DNA of 64,000 nucleotides from contig NC_057919.1 of assembly GCF_018873765.1 (NCBI RefSeq), forward strand, positions 69,744,984-69,808,983, read 5' to 3'. This document shows, piece after piece, positions 48,732 through 61,392 of this stretch; position 1 is the first letter of the stretch; each line of letters opens with the position of its first letter. The notes under the pieces were generated by a model. It had not been told where the DNA came from. It made no database searches and saw nothing but the letters and a program-made list of their open reading frames with translations. The translations under genes were made by a program, and so were the position numbers. The DNA is from Telopea speciosissima. Lineage: Eukaryota; Streptophyta; Magnoliopsida; Proteales; Proteaceae.

Positions 48732-48816
48732 GGCTGTGTTTGATATGCATTCTAGGTCAATTTTGCACTCTCTGATGATAAAAACATTTACCTAGAATGC
48801 ATACCAAACACAGCCT
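48732..48816. mobile_element. 85-bp hairpin MITE, Tourist-like
   Basis: GGCTGTGTTTGATATGCATT at 48732 is mirrored by AATGCATACCAAACACAGCC ending at 48816, with a short loop. TAA lies at the left and TCA at the right. A weaker relative lies at 45625-45720. Confidence 0.75.
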
Positions 48817-49246
48817 CAAATAAACTACATTACTGGTGATACATTACTGGTGAATGCAAATTGGGTCCCATTGACACGGGAACTGCACGAAAACTGGGTA
48901 CATTTCACTTGCATAATGGGCCTGCCTGGTCCCTAAAACCTGGATCATATGCTGTTATGGTTGGTTGGTTGGTTTGGCCAAACGGGTCACAGAGACACAG
49001 GTTTTGGGGTTTTCAAAATAATCTATTGGTTTTGCTTTTTCAGTTGAACATTTTGTTTATTTAATCTAAAGCATTTTATAACCATCACAACACTCGTGGC
49101 AATTTAAATTCTCACCGGTCGCCTTTTGCCCGGCCAACCTTGCCGTGAGGGTATATTTGTATCTACAAATTCTAATCCCAATTTTAAATTGATGCATGAC
49201 TCCATAAAGGTGACCCAATCTCATAATTGTATTTTTTTTTTATAGG

Positions 49247-49378
49247 GTGTTGTTCTCTGTGCAGCAATGCAGGCTGCGCCTAGGCACATGGAGGTGGACA
49301 TAATGACCACTCTGCCCCCCTGCACAAGTTGCCCATATGCCTGGGCGTAGCCTGCGTTGCGCACAAAGAACATTCTCC
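49247..49378. mobile_element. Palindromic MITE ('tgttctctgtgcagc' ends)
   Basis: Left TGTTCTCTGTGCAGCAATGC pairs with right GCGTTGCGCACAAAGAACA; the inner arms pair 'ggctgcgcctagg' with 'cctgggcgtagcc'. Confidence 0.7.
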
Positions 49379-50574
49379 CTTTTTTATATATAGAAGACAA
49401 AATCTTATTCATAATCAATGTGAATTACACTTGGATGGAAGACGAACACATCTCCCTAATCCAAGGATCCGAATTGAGCCATTCACATACCATCTTTTTT
49501 ATTTAAGAGTTTCAAAATCAGGATCCAGTCCATTTAATAATGGGGTTTTTTGATTCCTTATACAGTTTTGGGCACTCAAACATTCAAATAAGTCAAAAAA
49601 TTATAAATTTATATATAACTTCTCATGCCCATTTGGCCCCGAGCTAGCATAGAGACCACGCAATCAGACATCATTTTCCTTCCTAAAATAAATAAGGGGG
49701 ATTTTTATTTTTATAAGGTAGGATTAATCATTTCAAGAGACTGTGTCTAAACACATGGGCCACTCGACCGGGCAATTTTCTTTTCTCATATAGTCCTAAA
49801 TATACAAATAATCAAATATTAACCCCTTTTTTTTTTTCGTAATAATTATGACATAACCCTTATAAGTTATAACTATTTGAGTGTTTGGGTCCACAGAATG
49901 ATCCCATAAACGGTTGAAAACTCGTCCCAGAATGATCCCACTCATCCCAATTAATAACCGGTCCCAAAATCGGCTACTAGCCTACTAGAGTTATCCCATT
50001 ATCCCATTTAATAATTGGATATATGGGTTCCAACTTCCAAGTTAGTTCTTGATTTTAATCCCAAATTGGCCCCCTAACTCAAAAGGTAGAATCGAGGGGA
50101 TGCCACCCTGTGTCATGCATATTGTCACCAGCCACTGTGACGTCTAGACGTACTTGGCTAACTTCCTTAATTTGAGGGAGATGGGATTTGAAAACAAGGC
50201 GTACTGGATTGTGGGCAGGCACATACACAGAACACAGTACACTTCATAGGGGTAATATGGTAATTAAAACACATGTCCGTGACAAAAGGCCCAAAATAGA
50301 CTGCTCTTGACCGTATCAGGCTTTATCGGACGATTTTACCCCTAAGATTTTGTTGTATTTTTCCATTTTTACCTTGCAAATCGATCCAGCCGACAGCGAT
50401 ATGATCGGCCGATGATACGATCAACCCGAAGACCCATGGCCATGCTAAACAACCAATTAAATGTTTTTTTCTTTTTTTCTTTTTTTAACTTCCCACTTGT
50501 CCATTATTACTATCTTATCACTATAACTCGTCCTAAACAAAAAAAATAAAAATTTGAGGGCTTGATGGTATTAA
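49379..50574. other. Intergenic, no gene
   Basis: AT-rich. A fragment at 49735-49795 ('acacatgggccactcgaccg') is the inverse of the repeat that begins units 2-4 near 6705-6760, so that start sequence is itself a dispersed repeat. Nothing else recognised. Confidence 0.5.
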
Positions 50575-50709
50575 AATCCTCTGTAGTACCGACGGGGCGA
50601 CAGTGCACATCCAACGGCATAGCAGAGACCATGTGTGCCATGTGTGCCACCTGGCCTCTACTGTGCCATCGAATGTGCACTGTTGCCTTGCCAGTACTTC
50701 AGAGGATCC
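50575..50709. mobile_element. Palindromic MITE ('atcctctgtagtac' ends)
   Basis: AATCCTCTGTAGTACCGACG at the left pairs with the reverse of CCAGTACTTCAGAGGATCCT at the right. The inner arms carry 'cagtgcacatccaacgg' and its inverse. Confidence 0.7.
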
Positions 50710-51585
50710 TGGTCCGGGCTCGATATGCCCTTAGTTGGAACTTGGAAGCATGGCTTTGGGTATCGGTAATCAGATCAAGATTGATCTCGACTGATATCGA
50801 TTCAATACCGATCTAGATCACATTGAATCAGTTGGATCAGATAAAATTGTCCCTACGTTTTAATAAAATTCGGTTTTTATTATTTTTAACCCTTGAGTCC
50901 TACCAGTGGATCGACATTACCGGCTAATCCTTTATCTCATTGCCCAAGTTTTTTAACACTATTATCATACTATAAGGGTTCTCTTTCTTCATACACCATA
51001 ATACGTGATGAGAGTTTTGTGGCAAATAATAGTGAAGCAAGATGGGCTTTAATGGTTGTGATTGATAAAAAAAATTGTTAGTGTCACTTTCAACTTTGGA
51101 TATGCAAGGACTACATAAGATTCGGAGGGAAGGGGTGTGCTTGAGGGACTGCAAAAAACAAGATAATTAGGAGCCACTATCACCACCATTTCGACTAACT
51201 GTTACAGTATGGTAAATTTGCTGAAAGGGGAAATGGATCGATGACCTTGGAGGTCTTTACTTTTTGTTGGATATTTGGCATATGGGAGAAGGGTGGGCAC
51301 ATCACCAGGATGCCCAGCATGTGTCGTCCTCATGCCCAGCATGTGTCATCCTCTCTCCTCACCTTTCGAAAAGACCCCCTTGCCCTCCTGTGTCCAGTCC
51401 TGTGTAAGGGTGTCAAAACCTAGCCCAAACTGTTAAGATCGATGGAAACCGACCAAAAAAACCCAAGACCGAACAGAATCGATCCTTATTGGATTGGTTT
51501 CGGACTGGGGTATGACGGGATCGGTTGAAAATCGGATTGCACCGGATCGACCGATAACAAACTGAAAACCGAACCGAATGAAACC

Positions 51586-51921
51586 TGTTAAAAGAGAGAT
51601 GTAGAGAATGCTTGAATGATAAATTCGATCATTCAGGCCCTGTTTATATAGAGAACAGAATTACAACTGAAAATAGAAACTTAACTCAGTCCTAGTCCTA
51701 CTAGGAATTCCTAATACAACTAGGAATCCCAAACTAGGACTCGGTTGGGGAAAAACAATAAAAGGAAATAAAAAATAAAGAAAAAGAAACATAAATAAAG
51801 TGGGACTAACCACCCTAACTCGACTAGGACTAATCCTAGTAAGCTAGGACAGTAGGACCAATCCTAGTGGAACTAGGACCGCTTACCCGATTGGGGTAAG
51901 CAAGCATGACCTATTTCAACA
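51586..51921 (-). repeat. Copia 3' LTR
   Basis: 336 bp, TG...CA on the plus strand as well. Differs from the 5' LTR at several sites, mostly in the 'cttaccc.att.ggtaagc' part near its inner end, so the insertion is not brand new. Contains repeated 'ctaggact' / 'agtcctag' motifs. Confidence 0.9.
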
Positions 51922-54900
51922 CTCCCCTCAAGTTGGAGCAAAGATGTCGATCATGCCCAACTTGACTAAATTGGGATGAAACAATTTTTCAGACAATCCT
52001 TTGGTGAAGATACCAGCAAGTTGATCCGCAGATGTCACAAAAGGAATACAAATCAACCCATCTTCTAACTTCTCTTTGATGAAATGCCTATCCACCTCAA
52101 CATGCTTGGTACGATCATGCCAGACAGGATTGTGTGCTATCGATTGCGGCCTTGTTGTCATAGTACAACATCATAGGAAGACGAATAGGAATACCAAGAT
52201 CTTGTAACAACCCTTTAAGCCGGAGTAACTCACAAATACCATGTGCCATAGCTCGAAACTCGGCTCCGGCACTAGAACGGCAACAACATTTTGCTTCTTG
52301 CTACGCCACGTGACAAGATTTCCACCTACAAAGGAGCAATACCTGAAATAGACTTGCGATCTGCAGAACCAGCCCAATCGAGAATCGGTGTATGCTTCTA
52401 TCCGTAGATGACCATGCGTAGACAAAAGAATTCCTTTTCCAGAGCGACTTCAAATAGTGTAAGATACGAAGAACAACCTCCATATGAGAAGAATAGGGAT
52501 CATGCATAAAGCGGCTTACAATACTCGCGACAAGCAATGTCGGGACAAGTGTGTGAGAGATAAATCAACTTCCCTACAAGTCTTTGGTACCGGCCTTTAT
52601 CAACAGGCTCCCCTTCTTTCTCCTTGAGTCGAGCAGAGGGTCCATAGGAGTATAAGAAGGATGGCAGCCTAGCAACCCGTTTCGACTAATAAGTCTAGGA
52701 CATACTTCCTCTAGGAGAGAAAAATGCCTTTAGAAGATCGGCCACTTCAATCCCAAGAAAGTATCGTAATTTTCCTAGATCTTTAATCTCAAATTCTTGT
52801 CTAAGGAAGGTCTTGATCGTTTGATCTCATCACCATCATTACAGAACTACTATATCATCGACGTAGACTACAAGAAAGCAAGTTTTTCACCAGTCCTCTT
52901 TATAAAGAGTGTGTGATCAACATTACTCGCTTATAGCCCACGAAATCATGGCTTTGTGGAACCGGCCAAACCATGCTCGAGGTGATTGCTTCAGCCCATA
53001 AAGTGCACGCTTGATTTACACACTTTTCCTTGGTTTTTCGTCACAAGAGAACCCTGGTGGGACGTCCATATACACCTCCTCATCCATGCTCCATTTAGAA
53101 AGACATTTTTTACATCTAGCCGCAAATCCCATCCAAGGTTGATCGCACAAGATAATAACACACGAACAGATTCAACTTTGCAACAGTGCAAAAGTTTCAC
53201 GGTAATCAATGCCGTATGTCTGAGTAAACCCCTTGGCCACGAGCCGTGCCTTATACCTATCCACAGTGCCATCAACCTTCTATTTCACCACAAACACCCA
53301 TTTGCATCCAACGATTTTCTTCCCAGGTGGAAGAACCACAAGCTCCTATGTGTTATTTTTCTTCAAGGCCTCCATTTCTTCCATCATAGCTGCCTTCCAC
53401 TTTCCGTTTGATAGAGCTTCTCGCCAATGGCTAGGAATACGAACGAAGAAAGAGAGGAAACAAAAGCATGAAAGGATGGGGAAAGTGAGTTATAAGAAAC
53501 AACATGAGATATGGGATCTTGCGTAAGTCCCGACACCTTTGCGAAGAGCAATAGGTAATTCGGGAGAAGGAATATTACCAGGTGGAGAGGGTTCTAGATC
53601 CGGGTTCGGCAATTGGATGGGTACTAGAGCAACAGTTGATTGAACCCGCTTATGTTTTCTTCCATAGGTCTTCACAGACGGTCATCAATCCTCCTCTCGA
53701 AATTCACTAATAGTCCTTTGGATAGGAGTCGGACCGGGTAGGTTGCTCCTCTTGAATAGAGATAGTCTCCCCCGTATAGGAACTCTCCCCCGAGTCGGGG
53801 AAGTACTAGGGACAGCCGAATCGGTTCGGACTCGTGGTAAACAGATCGAAATGGAGGTGGAGAGTCAATAGTCGCACATCTTCACTAACACTCTCCCCCG
53901 AAGAGGTGGGGACACATAATATGAAAGATGTTCATGAAAAACAACATTCATGCTAACAAAAGTCGGCGGGAAGGAGGGTAACACTGCACCCCCTTCCGGG
54001 TAGCGAGTAACCCAAGAAAATGCGCGGAGACTACGTGGGTCAAGTTTACCAGGGACCTTGTATCCCTGGCATAACAAACGCATCCAAACACCTTAGGTGG
54101 GACTATGAAGGAAGAAGAGCCAAGTAATAGCTCAATAGGGGTCTTGGAAAGAAGAACCCGATCGGGCAGCCTATTAATTAAATAGGCTATAGTAAGAACC
54201 GCATCTCCCTAATAAAGGGAAGGGACATTGCGAGCAAACATAAGAGCTCTAGCCACCTCCAAGAGATGGCGATTTTCCTCTCAGCCACACCATTTTGGGT
54301 GGAGTGTCAACACATGGTCCGATGGAGGATTCCATGGGCAGCAAGGTATTTTTGAATCGACCTTCGTATACTCTTTCCCATTGTCACTCCTCAAAATTTT
54401 AAGAGTGGCAGTAAATTGGGTCTTAATTAATTGATGAAAGTCTTGAAAGCAAGAAAAACTTCATTTTTGTGTGCATAAGGTATGCCCAAGTGAACCTAGA
54501 ATAGCAATCAATAAAAGTGACATACCACCGATGGCCGATCAGGAAGCTTTCCTACTAGGCCCCCATACATCGATGAACAGTATGAAACAAAGAAGAGGAT
54601 CTCTTATTAGAAATAGGATAAGTTGAACATGTTTGTTTAGCCAAGATACAAGATTCACAAAAAAAATATTCCTTATTACAATCCTTAACTAATGCTGAAA
54701 TAAATTTGATAAAGTTCCTAAGGGGAATGGCCTAGTCTAGAGTGCCATTTATGTATTTAAGAGAAAGATGCCGAAGGTAAAGCGAGTAGGTGTAGGATCT
54801 CCATCAAGCGGTATAATCCGCCATGCACTTTACTCGATCCAATCGTCTTCCCGAGTCCTCGAAAAACACGGTGAGTTGGAAAAAAGTCACTTTATAATTT

Positions 54901-56790
54901 AGGGATTTAGTGATACTGCTAATGGAAAGAAGGTTAGTTGTAAATTTGGGAATATGCAACACGATGGCAGGATAAGGGAAGGAGAATAACCAATGGATCC
55001 TTTCCCTGAGATGGAGGAGAAGGACCCATCAATAATTTTGACTTTATCCTTACCAGAAGCAGGAGAATATGTATTAAAAAGGCTAGAAGAACCTATCATG
55101 TGATCGTAGCACCGTCTATGATCCATGGAGTGGATACTACCGATGCCCAATGACTAGCAAAAGAAATACTGTACGGGCAAAGAAGGAACCTGAATTGGCG
55201 TGCAGACGTAGTAGAGGCAATGGATGTGTTCAATATACGACGAGAGCCGGAGTTCTTCCCAGAGAAACCGATGTCGGCGTGTAGGAGTTGGGGCTACACT
55301 TTCAAGTGTGATTGGCTTTGCTTTTAGACTTAGCACGTCCTCGTCGGCCTCAAAATCAGCAGCTTGCCATGTAATTTCCAACACGAGCTTTGTGTGATAT
55401 GGTTTGTGACAATGCTCACATTTCACGAGGCTCTTTAGTAGTGGTAGCACCAACACTGTCAAAAGAAGTAACGGGAGTGGAGGCAGATCGATGCTGATCG
55501 CTCAACTTTGGGAGTAATCATCATGGCAGCCCTTCTTGTCTCTTCACCGTGAACATAAAAAAAGTTTCCTCTAAAGTAGGGAAAGGAATCCACCAAGGAC
55601 TTGTACCGGATAGGATCATAATCATCATTGAGGCCAGCCAAGAAATCATAGACCGAAACTTTTCAACATAGGAATGATAGGCGTGGTGTCAGTAGTAGTA
55701 GTAGGTGAAAACCTAGCATAGTGATCCAATTGCCGCCATAAACACTTGAGGGCAGCATAGTATTTAGTGACAGATAGCTCTGCCGAGTGGTATGTTGGAG
55801 TGTCTTCCTAATGTCATACACCGAGCATCATTACCGAAGACCATAAGTTCCCTTGATAGCAGTCCAAATCGAGTAGCAGTGTCAAGGAGTAGATATTGAT
55901 GGAGAGGTCAGTGGTCATAGAATTCGTAATAAAGGACATCACCATAGCATCATTGGCAACCCATTTAGTACGGCAACACCTTCTTCAAAGAGGGTGTGTG
56001 GTGGTGCCGTAAGATGGATGAGTCCCCTACCACCACATCAAGGAGATAGATCGGCCCGATGAGGTAATTTGATCCCTCAAGTTTAATAGCTGCAGATAAG
56101 GGAGAAATTCTGTCCGCGGTGAGAATCAACTCGAGTTGGCCGTGGTTACATCCGAGTCCCCCATATTGCAGACAAAACAGTATAAAACCGAAAGATGAGT
56201 CCCTTCAGCAACAAGAACCAGCCCTAAATAAAAATTGATAGTTAGGGTTTTGAGGAAACCCTAGAAGAGAAGTCGATTGAGATTCGGGGTCTTCAAGTTG
56301 TAAAAAATTGCGAACTGTCTTCAAAGTTGATGCAGATCTGCAACACACCGCCCACGCAGAGAGGAGAAATAAACCATATTGAGAAGCAAGCAGTCTTGAA
56401 TATTTGTTCAAAAAACCTGGAGAGTGATATGGATATATGCCTCAATGGTAGGAAGAGAAACAGAGATAGCGCTGTCCGGAAAAACCTGCAGTTGTTGGAT
56501 CCCAAGAAAACCAACCCGTAATTGTAAGAGAATCGATCTTCAATAAGGAGAACTCCAAAAAAATTTGCGTAGTGTGGGCAGCAGCTATCGATCAAAGAAC
56601 TTCTTAAATCAATTGTTGAGGTGAAAAATTAGGGCAACATCTACAAATCACCTCATTAGATCCGCCTAAGTGGAGAAAAACCAGAAAAAGTGAAGAGAGT
56701 TGAGTGGGGGGAAGATGGAGATCGAGTGATAATGGAAGGAGGGTGGTGGGCTAGGAACCAGGCTAGATTTGAGAGACTAGCTCGATACCA
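51922..56790 (-). pseudogene. Copia gag-pol remnant
   Basis: Fragments in order on the minus strand: a gag start MGDSDVTT at 56164, quickly broken; gag FLAGLNDDYDP-like near 55640-55610; zinc-knuckle-like CEHCHKPYHTK near 55420; protease-flank DHMIGSSSLFNTYSP near 55090; integrase pieces around 54560-54000; reverse transcriptase DVKNVFLNGAW near 53100; RNase H tail DRTKHVEVDRHF and QLAGIFTKGLSEKLF at 52110-51990. Frameshifts and stops lie between almost all of them, so no polyprotein can be made. Confidence 0.88.
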
Positions 56791-57125
56791 TGTTAAAGAG
56801 AGATGTAGAGAATGCTTGAATGATAAATTCGATCATTCGAGCCCTGTTTATATAGAGAAATGTAATTACAACCGAAAATAGAAACTTAACTCGGTCCTAG
56901 TCCTACTAGGAATTCCTAATACAACTAGGAATCCCAAACTAGGACTCAATTTGGGAAAAACAATAAAAGGAAATAAAAAATAAAGAAAAAGAAACATAAA
57001 TAAAGTGGGACTAACCACCCTAACTCGACTAGGACTAATCCTAGTAAGCTAGGACAGTAGGACCAATCCTAGTGGAACTAGGACGCTTACCCCATTCGGT
57101 AAGCGGTAAGCAGCCTATTTCAACA
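56791..57125 (-). repeat. Copia 5' LTR
   Basis: 335 bp, the transcriptional start side of the element on the minus strand. Directly abuts the primer-binding site at 56790. 'gtttatatagagaaa' near 56843 could be the TATA region in reverse. Confidence 0.9.
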
Positions 57126-57599
57126 AAACCGATAAGAAAATAATGAGTACAAGGTTATGAATCATTGAATTGATTTCAATATTATTGAGCAAATTTATGG
57201 TTGTAAGATAAATTGTTACAAATCAATGAGTATGAGGTTATGAAAATAGGGAAAATGATTTGTAACAATGTTTGTTCCATTGATCTCCTTTTTAAGTGTG
57301 GAGCTAATGAAATATTTTATGTAAGAGAAAGAGAAGAAAATAGGCACAAACTGAACCCAACTTGTTTAAAATAACCCGGTACCGAATCGAATCCAAACCG
57401 ATATCAACCTGTTATCATAAACCGAAACCGACATGAAACCAAACCACAGCAAAACCGAAACCGACACGAAACCAAAAAGTTCTTATTGGATTGGTCTCGG
57501 TTTCTCTAAAAACCACACCGAAATCGAAAAACCCGAACCGAAATCAGACCGAACTGACCCATTGACAGCCCTAGTCCTGTGATTGGTGTATGTCTCTAT

Positions 57600-59690
57600 T
57601 TTACTGAAAGCTGGAGGCAGACCCAACCCTCTCCCTAAGTATATTATGAACAAGTTTGAGTTTGTAACTTTTGTTAAAACAAGAACATAATTATATTTTG
57701 GTAGCTCACCATCTAGCTACAAGGACTAGAATGAAAAAGCTTATGATGCATGTAGAAGATAATGTTCTTGCTTTCTTTTCCTGGTAGTTATTTTTCTTTT
57801 CATAAACAGAGAGCTATAAGTAAATTGAATGTGAAGCAGATAGAGGTGGTGGATCTTGTTCTCTCTAAAGTCTTTCACTAATTCTTCACATTTTCTCTAG
57901 GGTTTCATGTTGGGGTTGAGGTTATACTAATCTCATGTTTTGACTTAGGGTTTAAATTTCATATACAAATTTTCAATTAAATAATTGAAAAAGGAAAAGA
58001 AAAAGTAGAGAGAAATTGGAGCCACCAATGTATTGGAGACTTGGAGAATATTGGGAATTGAAGAAGAAGCGGTCCAATTTGATTTGGATTATTATCCTCC
58101 AACCTATAAAGAGATACCATCACCCCATATCCATCAAGAAAAAATCACCCATTTTTAGTTTTGAGAATAGTTCCTCTAAACAGGCAACTTGGAAAAGAAT
58201 CTCTAAGCAAAAATATTCTCTCATATATTGAAATGGGAAGTAGTTTTTTGACCGGGAGTGTGGTCTACCCCAACACTCCCATGAGTCTATCTCTCTCCTC
58301 CTCAAAACAAGGGGGTAGAGGTGTCTATTCAAATGAGGAGGAGAGAGCTAGACTCATGGGAGTGTTGGCGTAGGCCACACTCCCTCTACATCAACACTCC
58401 CAGACAGGGAACTTTCTCTCTATTGAAATATATCCCCATATTCAATTATGCACTCTCTCGTAGTCTTGGATTTTTCAAACCTATTTTTGGTTACGCAATT
58501 CCAATTGAACTGAAACTTCACATGTGAGTAAGGATCATTGGGATCTACCTCCCTATAAATTATGGGTTCCACCTAAACTGCTACGTGATATATATATTCA
58601 AGTGTCCCTTAGAGGTTCCTTTCTAAGCTTTCCACATAGAGAACACTATATCTCTTTAGTTTTATAGTTTAGGTTATGAGAATGGCATGCTAATAGTATC
58701 GTATATTATTCTAATTGAATTATAATGATTTGTATAAAAAAATAATGATAACACCATATTTTTATCTTCGTATTTCCTCAATTACACCAATGTAGTTGCT
58801 TCAGAATTACAAGTTTTTTTTTTTTTTTTAATTAAAAAAATAACATAATAAACAAAGAAAGAGGAATTTACAGTATCCTTTGAGTATCACAAATTTTATG
58901 ACCTTGGATTGCCTGACGGGCAATCTTAATCAACCAAAAAATTAAGGAGTTATCCTGGTTGCACAAAATATATGTCATTTTGAACAAGGGTATTAATTTC
59001 CAGAAACATAGGGAGTAAAGTCCATGGCCAAGCATGCTGGGTAGGCTGAGGAACATATTGCAGTAAGCCTTTATTTGATACCCAAATTTCCTTTAACCAA
59101 AGTCCCATTGTCTTCAAATTACAAGTATTTCTATATGGATTGTTTTTGATAAAAAAAATCTGAGTATTTGGAGTTATGACGGCGTGGCCGGGGCACACAT
59201 TGTGTTTTCTGGCTTGTGCTTCTTGGCAGCTATCTGTAAATCTATTTTATTTAAGTCCCTACATCCCTTGGTTCCTTTCCATTTTTTGTTTGGGGGGGGG
59301 GGTGTAAATTTCCCCATAGCTAGGGAGTTAAAACTTAAGGTGAAAGTTTTTTATGCACGGCCTGCTGTGTATGTGCACTGTCTATTTTATGGCCATTGGA
59401 TGGGCATAAATGCCCCGGTGGAAATGACCAAAACCTCTCTATTTGATGCATCGTTGTGTGATGTAGACAGGGTGAAATGATCTCCCCACCCAAGCAGAAA
59501 TCCTACCCCTATTGATAATTTGTGTTGGTTTCCATTGCCCCCGTTGGCACAGGCCACACTGCCCTTTAGGGAAGTCTCTCCCAATTTAAAGGAGTACGTA
59601 AATTCACAAATGCATAGGGATATATTGGTCTTTCTGCGATAAATACAGCCATTTTTTAACCTTTTTGGTTTTTGAAGAAATATATCTTCC
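57600..59690. other. Intergenic, AT-rich
   Basis: No gene. Includes a MITE at 58254-58384, a T run at 58814-58829 and a G run at 59292-59302. A block at 59300-59590 has patches that look like a decayed MITE. Short open frames are not supported by any family. Confidence 0.5.
58254..58384. mobile_element. Palindromic MITE ('gggagtgtgg' ends)
   Basis: GGGAGTGTGGTCTACCCCAA at the left is mirrored by TTGGCGTAGGCCACACTCCC at the right, with further pairing of 'cactcccatgagtcta'. Confidence 0.8.
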
Positions 59691-59783
59691 GATATACCAA
59701 CTTCATAAAAATTATAGTATTATATGAAGGCGTACTCCCGCGTGCAGGCTCTGTCATCGTCACAAGGAATTGCAGAGCGCGAG

Positions 59784-60381
59784 AAAGACACAGAGAGAGA
59801 GAGAGAGAGAGAGTCGCAGAGGGAGAGAAAGGGTGGACGATGAAGGTGTTTCAAAACCTCATCTTCTTCAACGAAATTGGAGTTTTGATTCCATAATTTC
59901 TCGTGGATCTATTTGAAAATTTTGTGCATTTTGAAAGAACGAACCGTGTTACAGCGGATCTGCGCCGAATGAACACCTTGTTTTGGATATAATTTGGTAA
60001 GGTTTTTATCACTCGTTTATGATTTCCGCTTATTTGTTTTTCGGTTGTTCTGATTCTTAATAGTAAAAAATGTTACGATTCTATATCCACGATCTAAGAT
60101 TAGATTTGCAATCCGAATCGTCTGCATTTCGGCCGCTTAGGTCGAATTTGCTTCGATTGCAGATGCAGTGGCCTTGAATTTCGATTGGCCAGGGAGCACG
60201 TTAATGTTTTGCTTGATCTTTGAATTTTCCCCTCCTCGTGAGTATAATTCGTTGAGATCAGTAGATTTAGGGTTCGAATTGTCACTTATTCAATCTATTC
60301 TCTCGAAGATTATTGTGTTTGTCTCTTCTACCTCTTTTGTGTGTGTGTGGTTATGAAGATTTGGATATATCTTTCTTGCAG
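59784..60381 (+). promoter_or_regulatory. 5' leader of kinesin-13 gene with GA tract and leader intron
   Basis: A GA microsatellite (59793-59811) lies in the probable leader exon. A donor at 59996/59997 (TTG|GTAAGG) and an acceptor at 60380-60381 (TTGCAG) define a 385-bp intron in the untranslated leader. Leader introns and GA-rich 5' tracts often raise expression in plants; no transcript was available to confirm this one. Confidence 0.5.
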
Positions 60382-60434
60382 TGTTTGTTTACAAAGTGTG
60401 AAAATTGGCTCCGCAACGTCGCTCGCAGCGCCAC

Positions 60435-61392
60435 ATGGGTGGCCACATGCAACAGAGCAATGCCGCTGCTGCGGCTGCTGCTCTGTACGATCACCCTGGA
60501 GGGACTTCCCTGCACAACGCAGGCCCTCCAAGTGATGCCGGCGATGCGGTCATGGCACGGTGGCTCCAATCTGCAGGATTGCAGCATCTGGCCTCTCCTT
60601 TGGCTTCAACTGGCATTGACCATCGTCTTCTCCCAAACCTCCTCATGCAGGTACGACAATGCTGCTTTATTACTATATTTTTATGGGAATTAAAGTAAAA
60701 GGAAGTTCCATCGTCATTGAACCAATTATGGTTTGAATAAGCATTCCCTTCTATATGGAGTAGGGGTTGTGTTTTCCCACTTATAGTACATATTGGTGGT
60801 AAAAGATTGAGAATTAACATATTCAATTAGTATTTCACTTTATTTGCTTCTGGATTTACGTTTCCCATTCACGACTACTTCGTGGGAAGCTTGTTCTTCC
60901 ATTTTTTTTGTGTTTCGTCTTAACCTGTGGCCACAAGGTTGCTGCCTAATCTTTAAACTGCGGGGAATTGGAATTGGAATTTATTTTGTTTGAAAATTTC
61001 TCTCCTTTTGGTTGCTATAATTTGTTTCCTGGTATTCATGAGTATAAAATCTTTATTTTTTTTAATTATTATTATGTTATATGTGTATATATATATTTTT
61101 TTATTTGCACATCCTCTCTGATGTAACTTAGTCAGATAATAAACAGCCAACTTTTTTTATGTCATTCAAGGGTTATGGAGCACAATCTGCTGAAGAAAAG
61201 CAAAAGCTTTTGAAATTGTTCCGAAACCTCAACTTGAACGGGGACTCTGGTTCTGAACCATATACCCCAACTGTTCAGAGCTCAGGAGTGGCTGCTACAA
61301 CAGAAGGTTTCTACTCCCCTGAACTCAGAGGTGAATTTGGAGCTGGTCTTTTGGATCTTCATGCTATGGATGATACCGAGCTTCTTTCTGAG
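60435..61392 (+). CDS. Kinesin-13 (kinesin-13A-like), 5' part
   Basis: Two coding exons are visible: 60435-60650 (72 codons) and 61171-61392 (74 codons), joined by a GT-AG intron in phase 0. The start ATG is the first in-frame ATG after a TGA at 60399-60401. The N-terminus MGGHMQQSN with an alanine run (seven Ala), then GDAVMARWLQSAGLQHLASP, GYGAQSAEEKQKLL and GAGLLDLHAMDDTELLSE are hallmarks of plant kinesin-13A, a Golgi- and microtubule-associated internal-motor kinesin that shapes the cell wall (pits, trichomes) by depolymerising microtubules. The motor domain lies beyond the window; exon 2 ends at a clean donor (GAG|GTACAA). Confidence 0.92.

Larger units (their letters stand above)
51586..57125 (-). 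mobile_element. Ty1/copia LTR retrotransposon, decayed
   Basis: Complete in outline: two ~335-bp LTRs (TGTTRAA...TTCAACA), 5-bp target duplication AAACC (51581-51585 and 57126-57130), a primer-binding site next to the 5' LTR (TGGTATCGAGC at 56790-56780; initiator-Met type with one base missing) and a polypurine tract TTGAGGGGAG at 51931-51922. The order gag, protease, integrase, reverse transcriptase, RNase H on the minus strand is the copia order. Total 5,540 bp. Confidence 0.92.
51405..57572. mobile_element. 'AGGGTGTCAA'-ended element hosting a copia insertion
   Basis: Left end AAGGGTGTCAAAACCTAG and right end (inverted) AGGGCTGTCAATGGGTC, flanked by AGTCCTGTG at 51396-51404 and 57573-57581. 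The native part, outside the copia element, is about 630 bp of 'accgaaccgaaatcga'-type sequence with no gene. It looks like a hAT-type non-autonomous element. Confidence 0.6.

Noticed and set aside
52986..53526. Plus-strand 141- and 97-codon frames
   Set aside because: Antisense to the copia reverse transcriptase region.
60313..60693. 126-codon plus-strand frame and 111-codon minus-strand frame at kinesin exon 1
   Set aside because: Out-of-frame and antisense shadows of the GC-rich kinesin-13 first exon.
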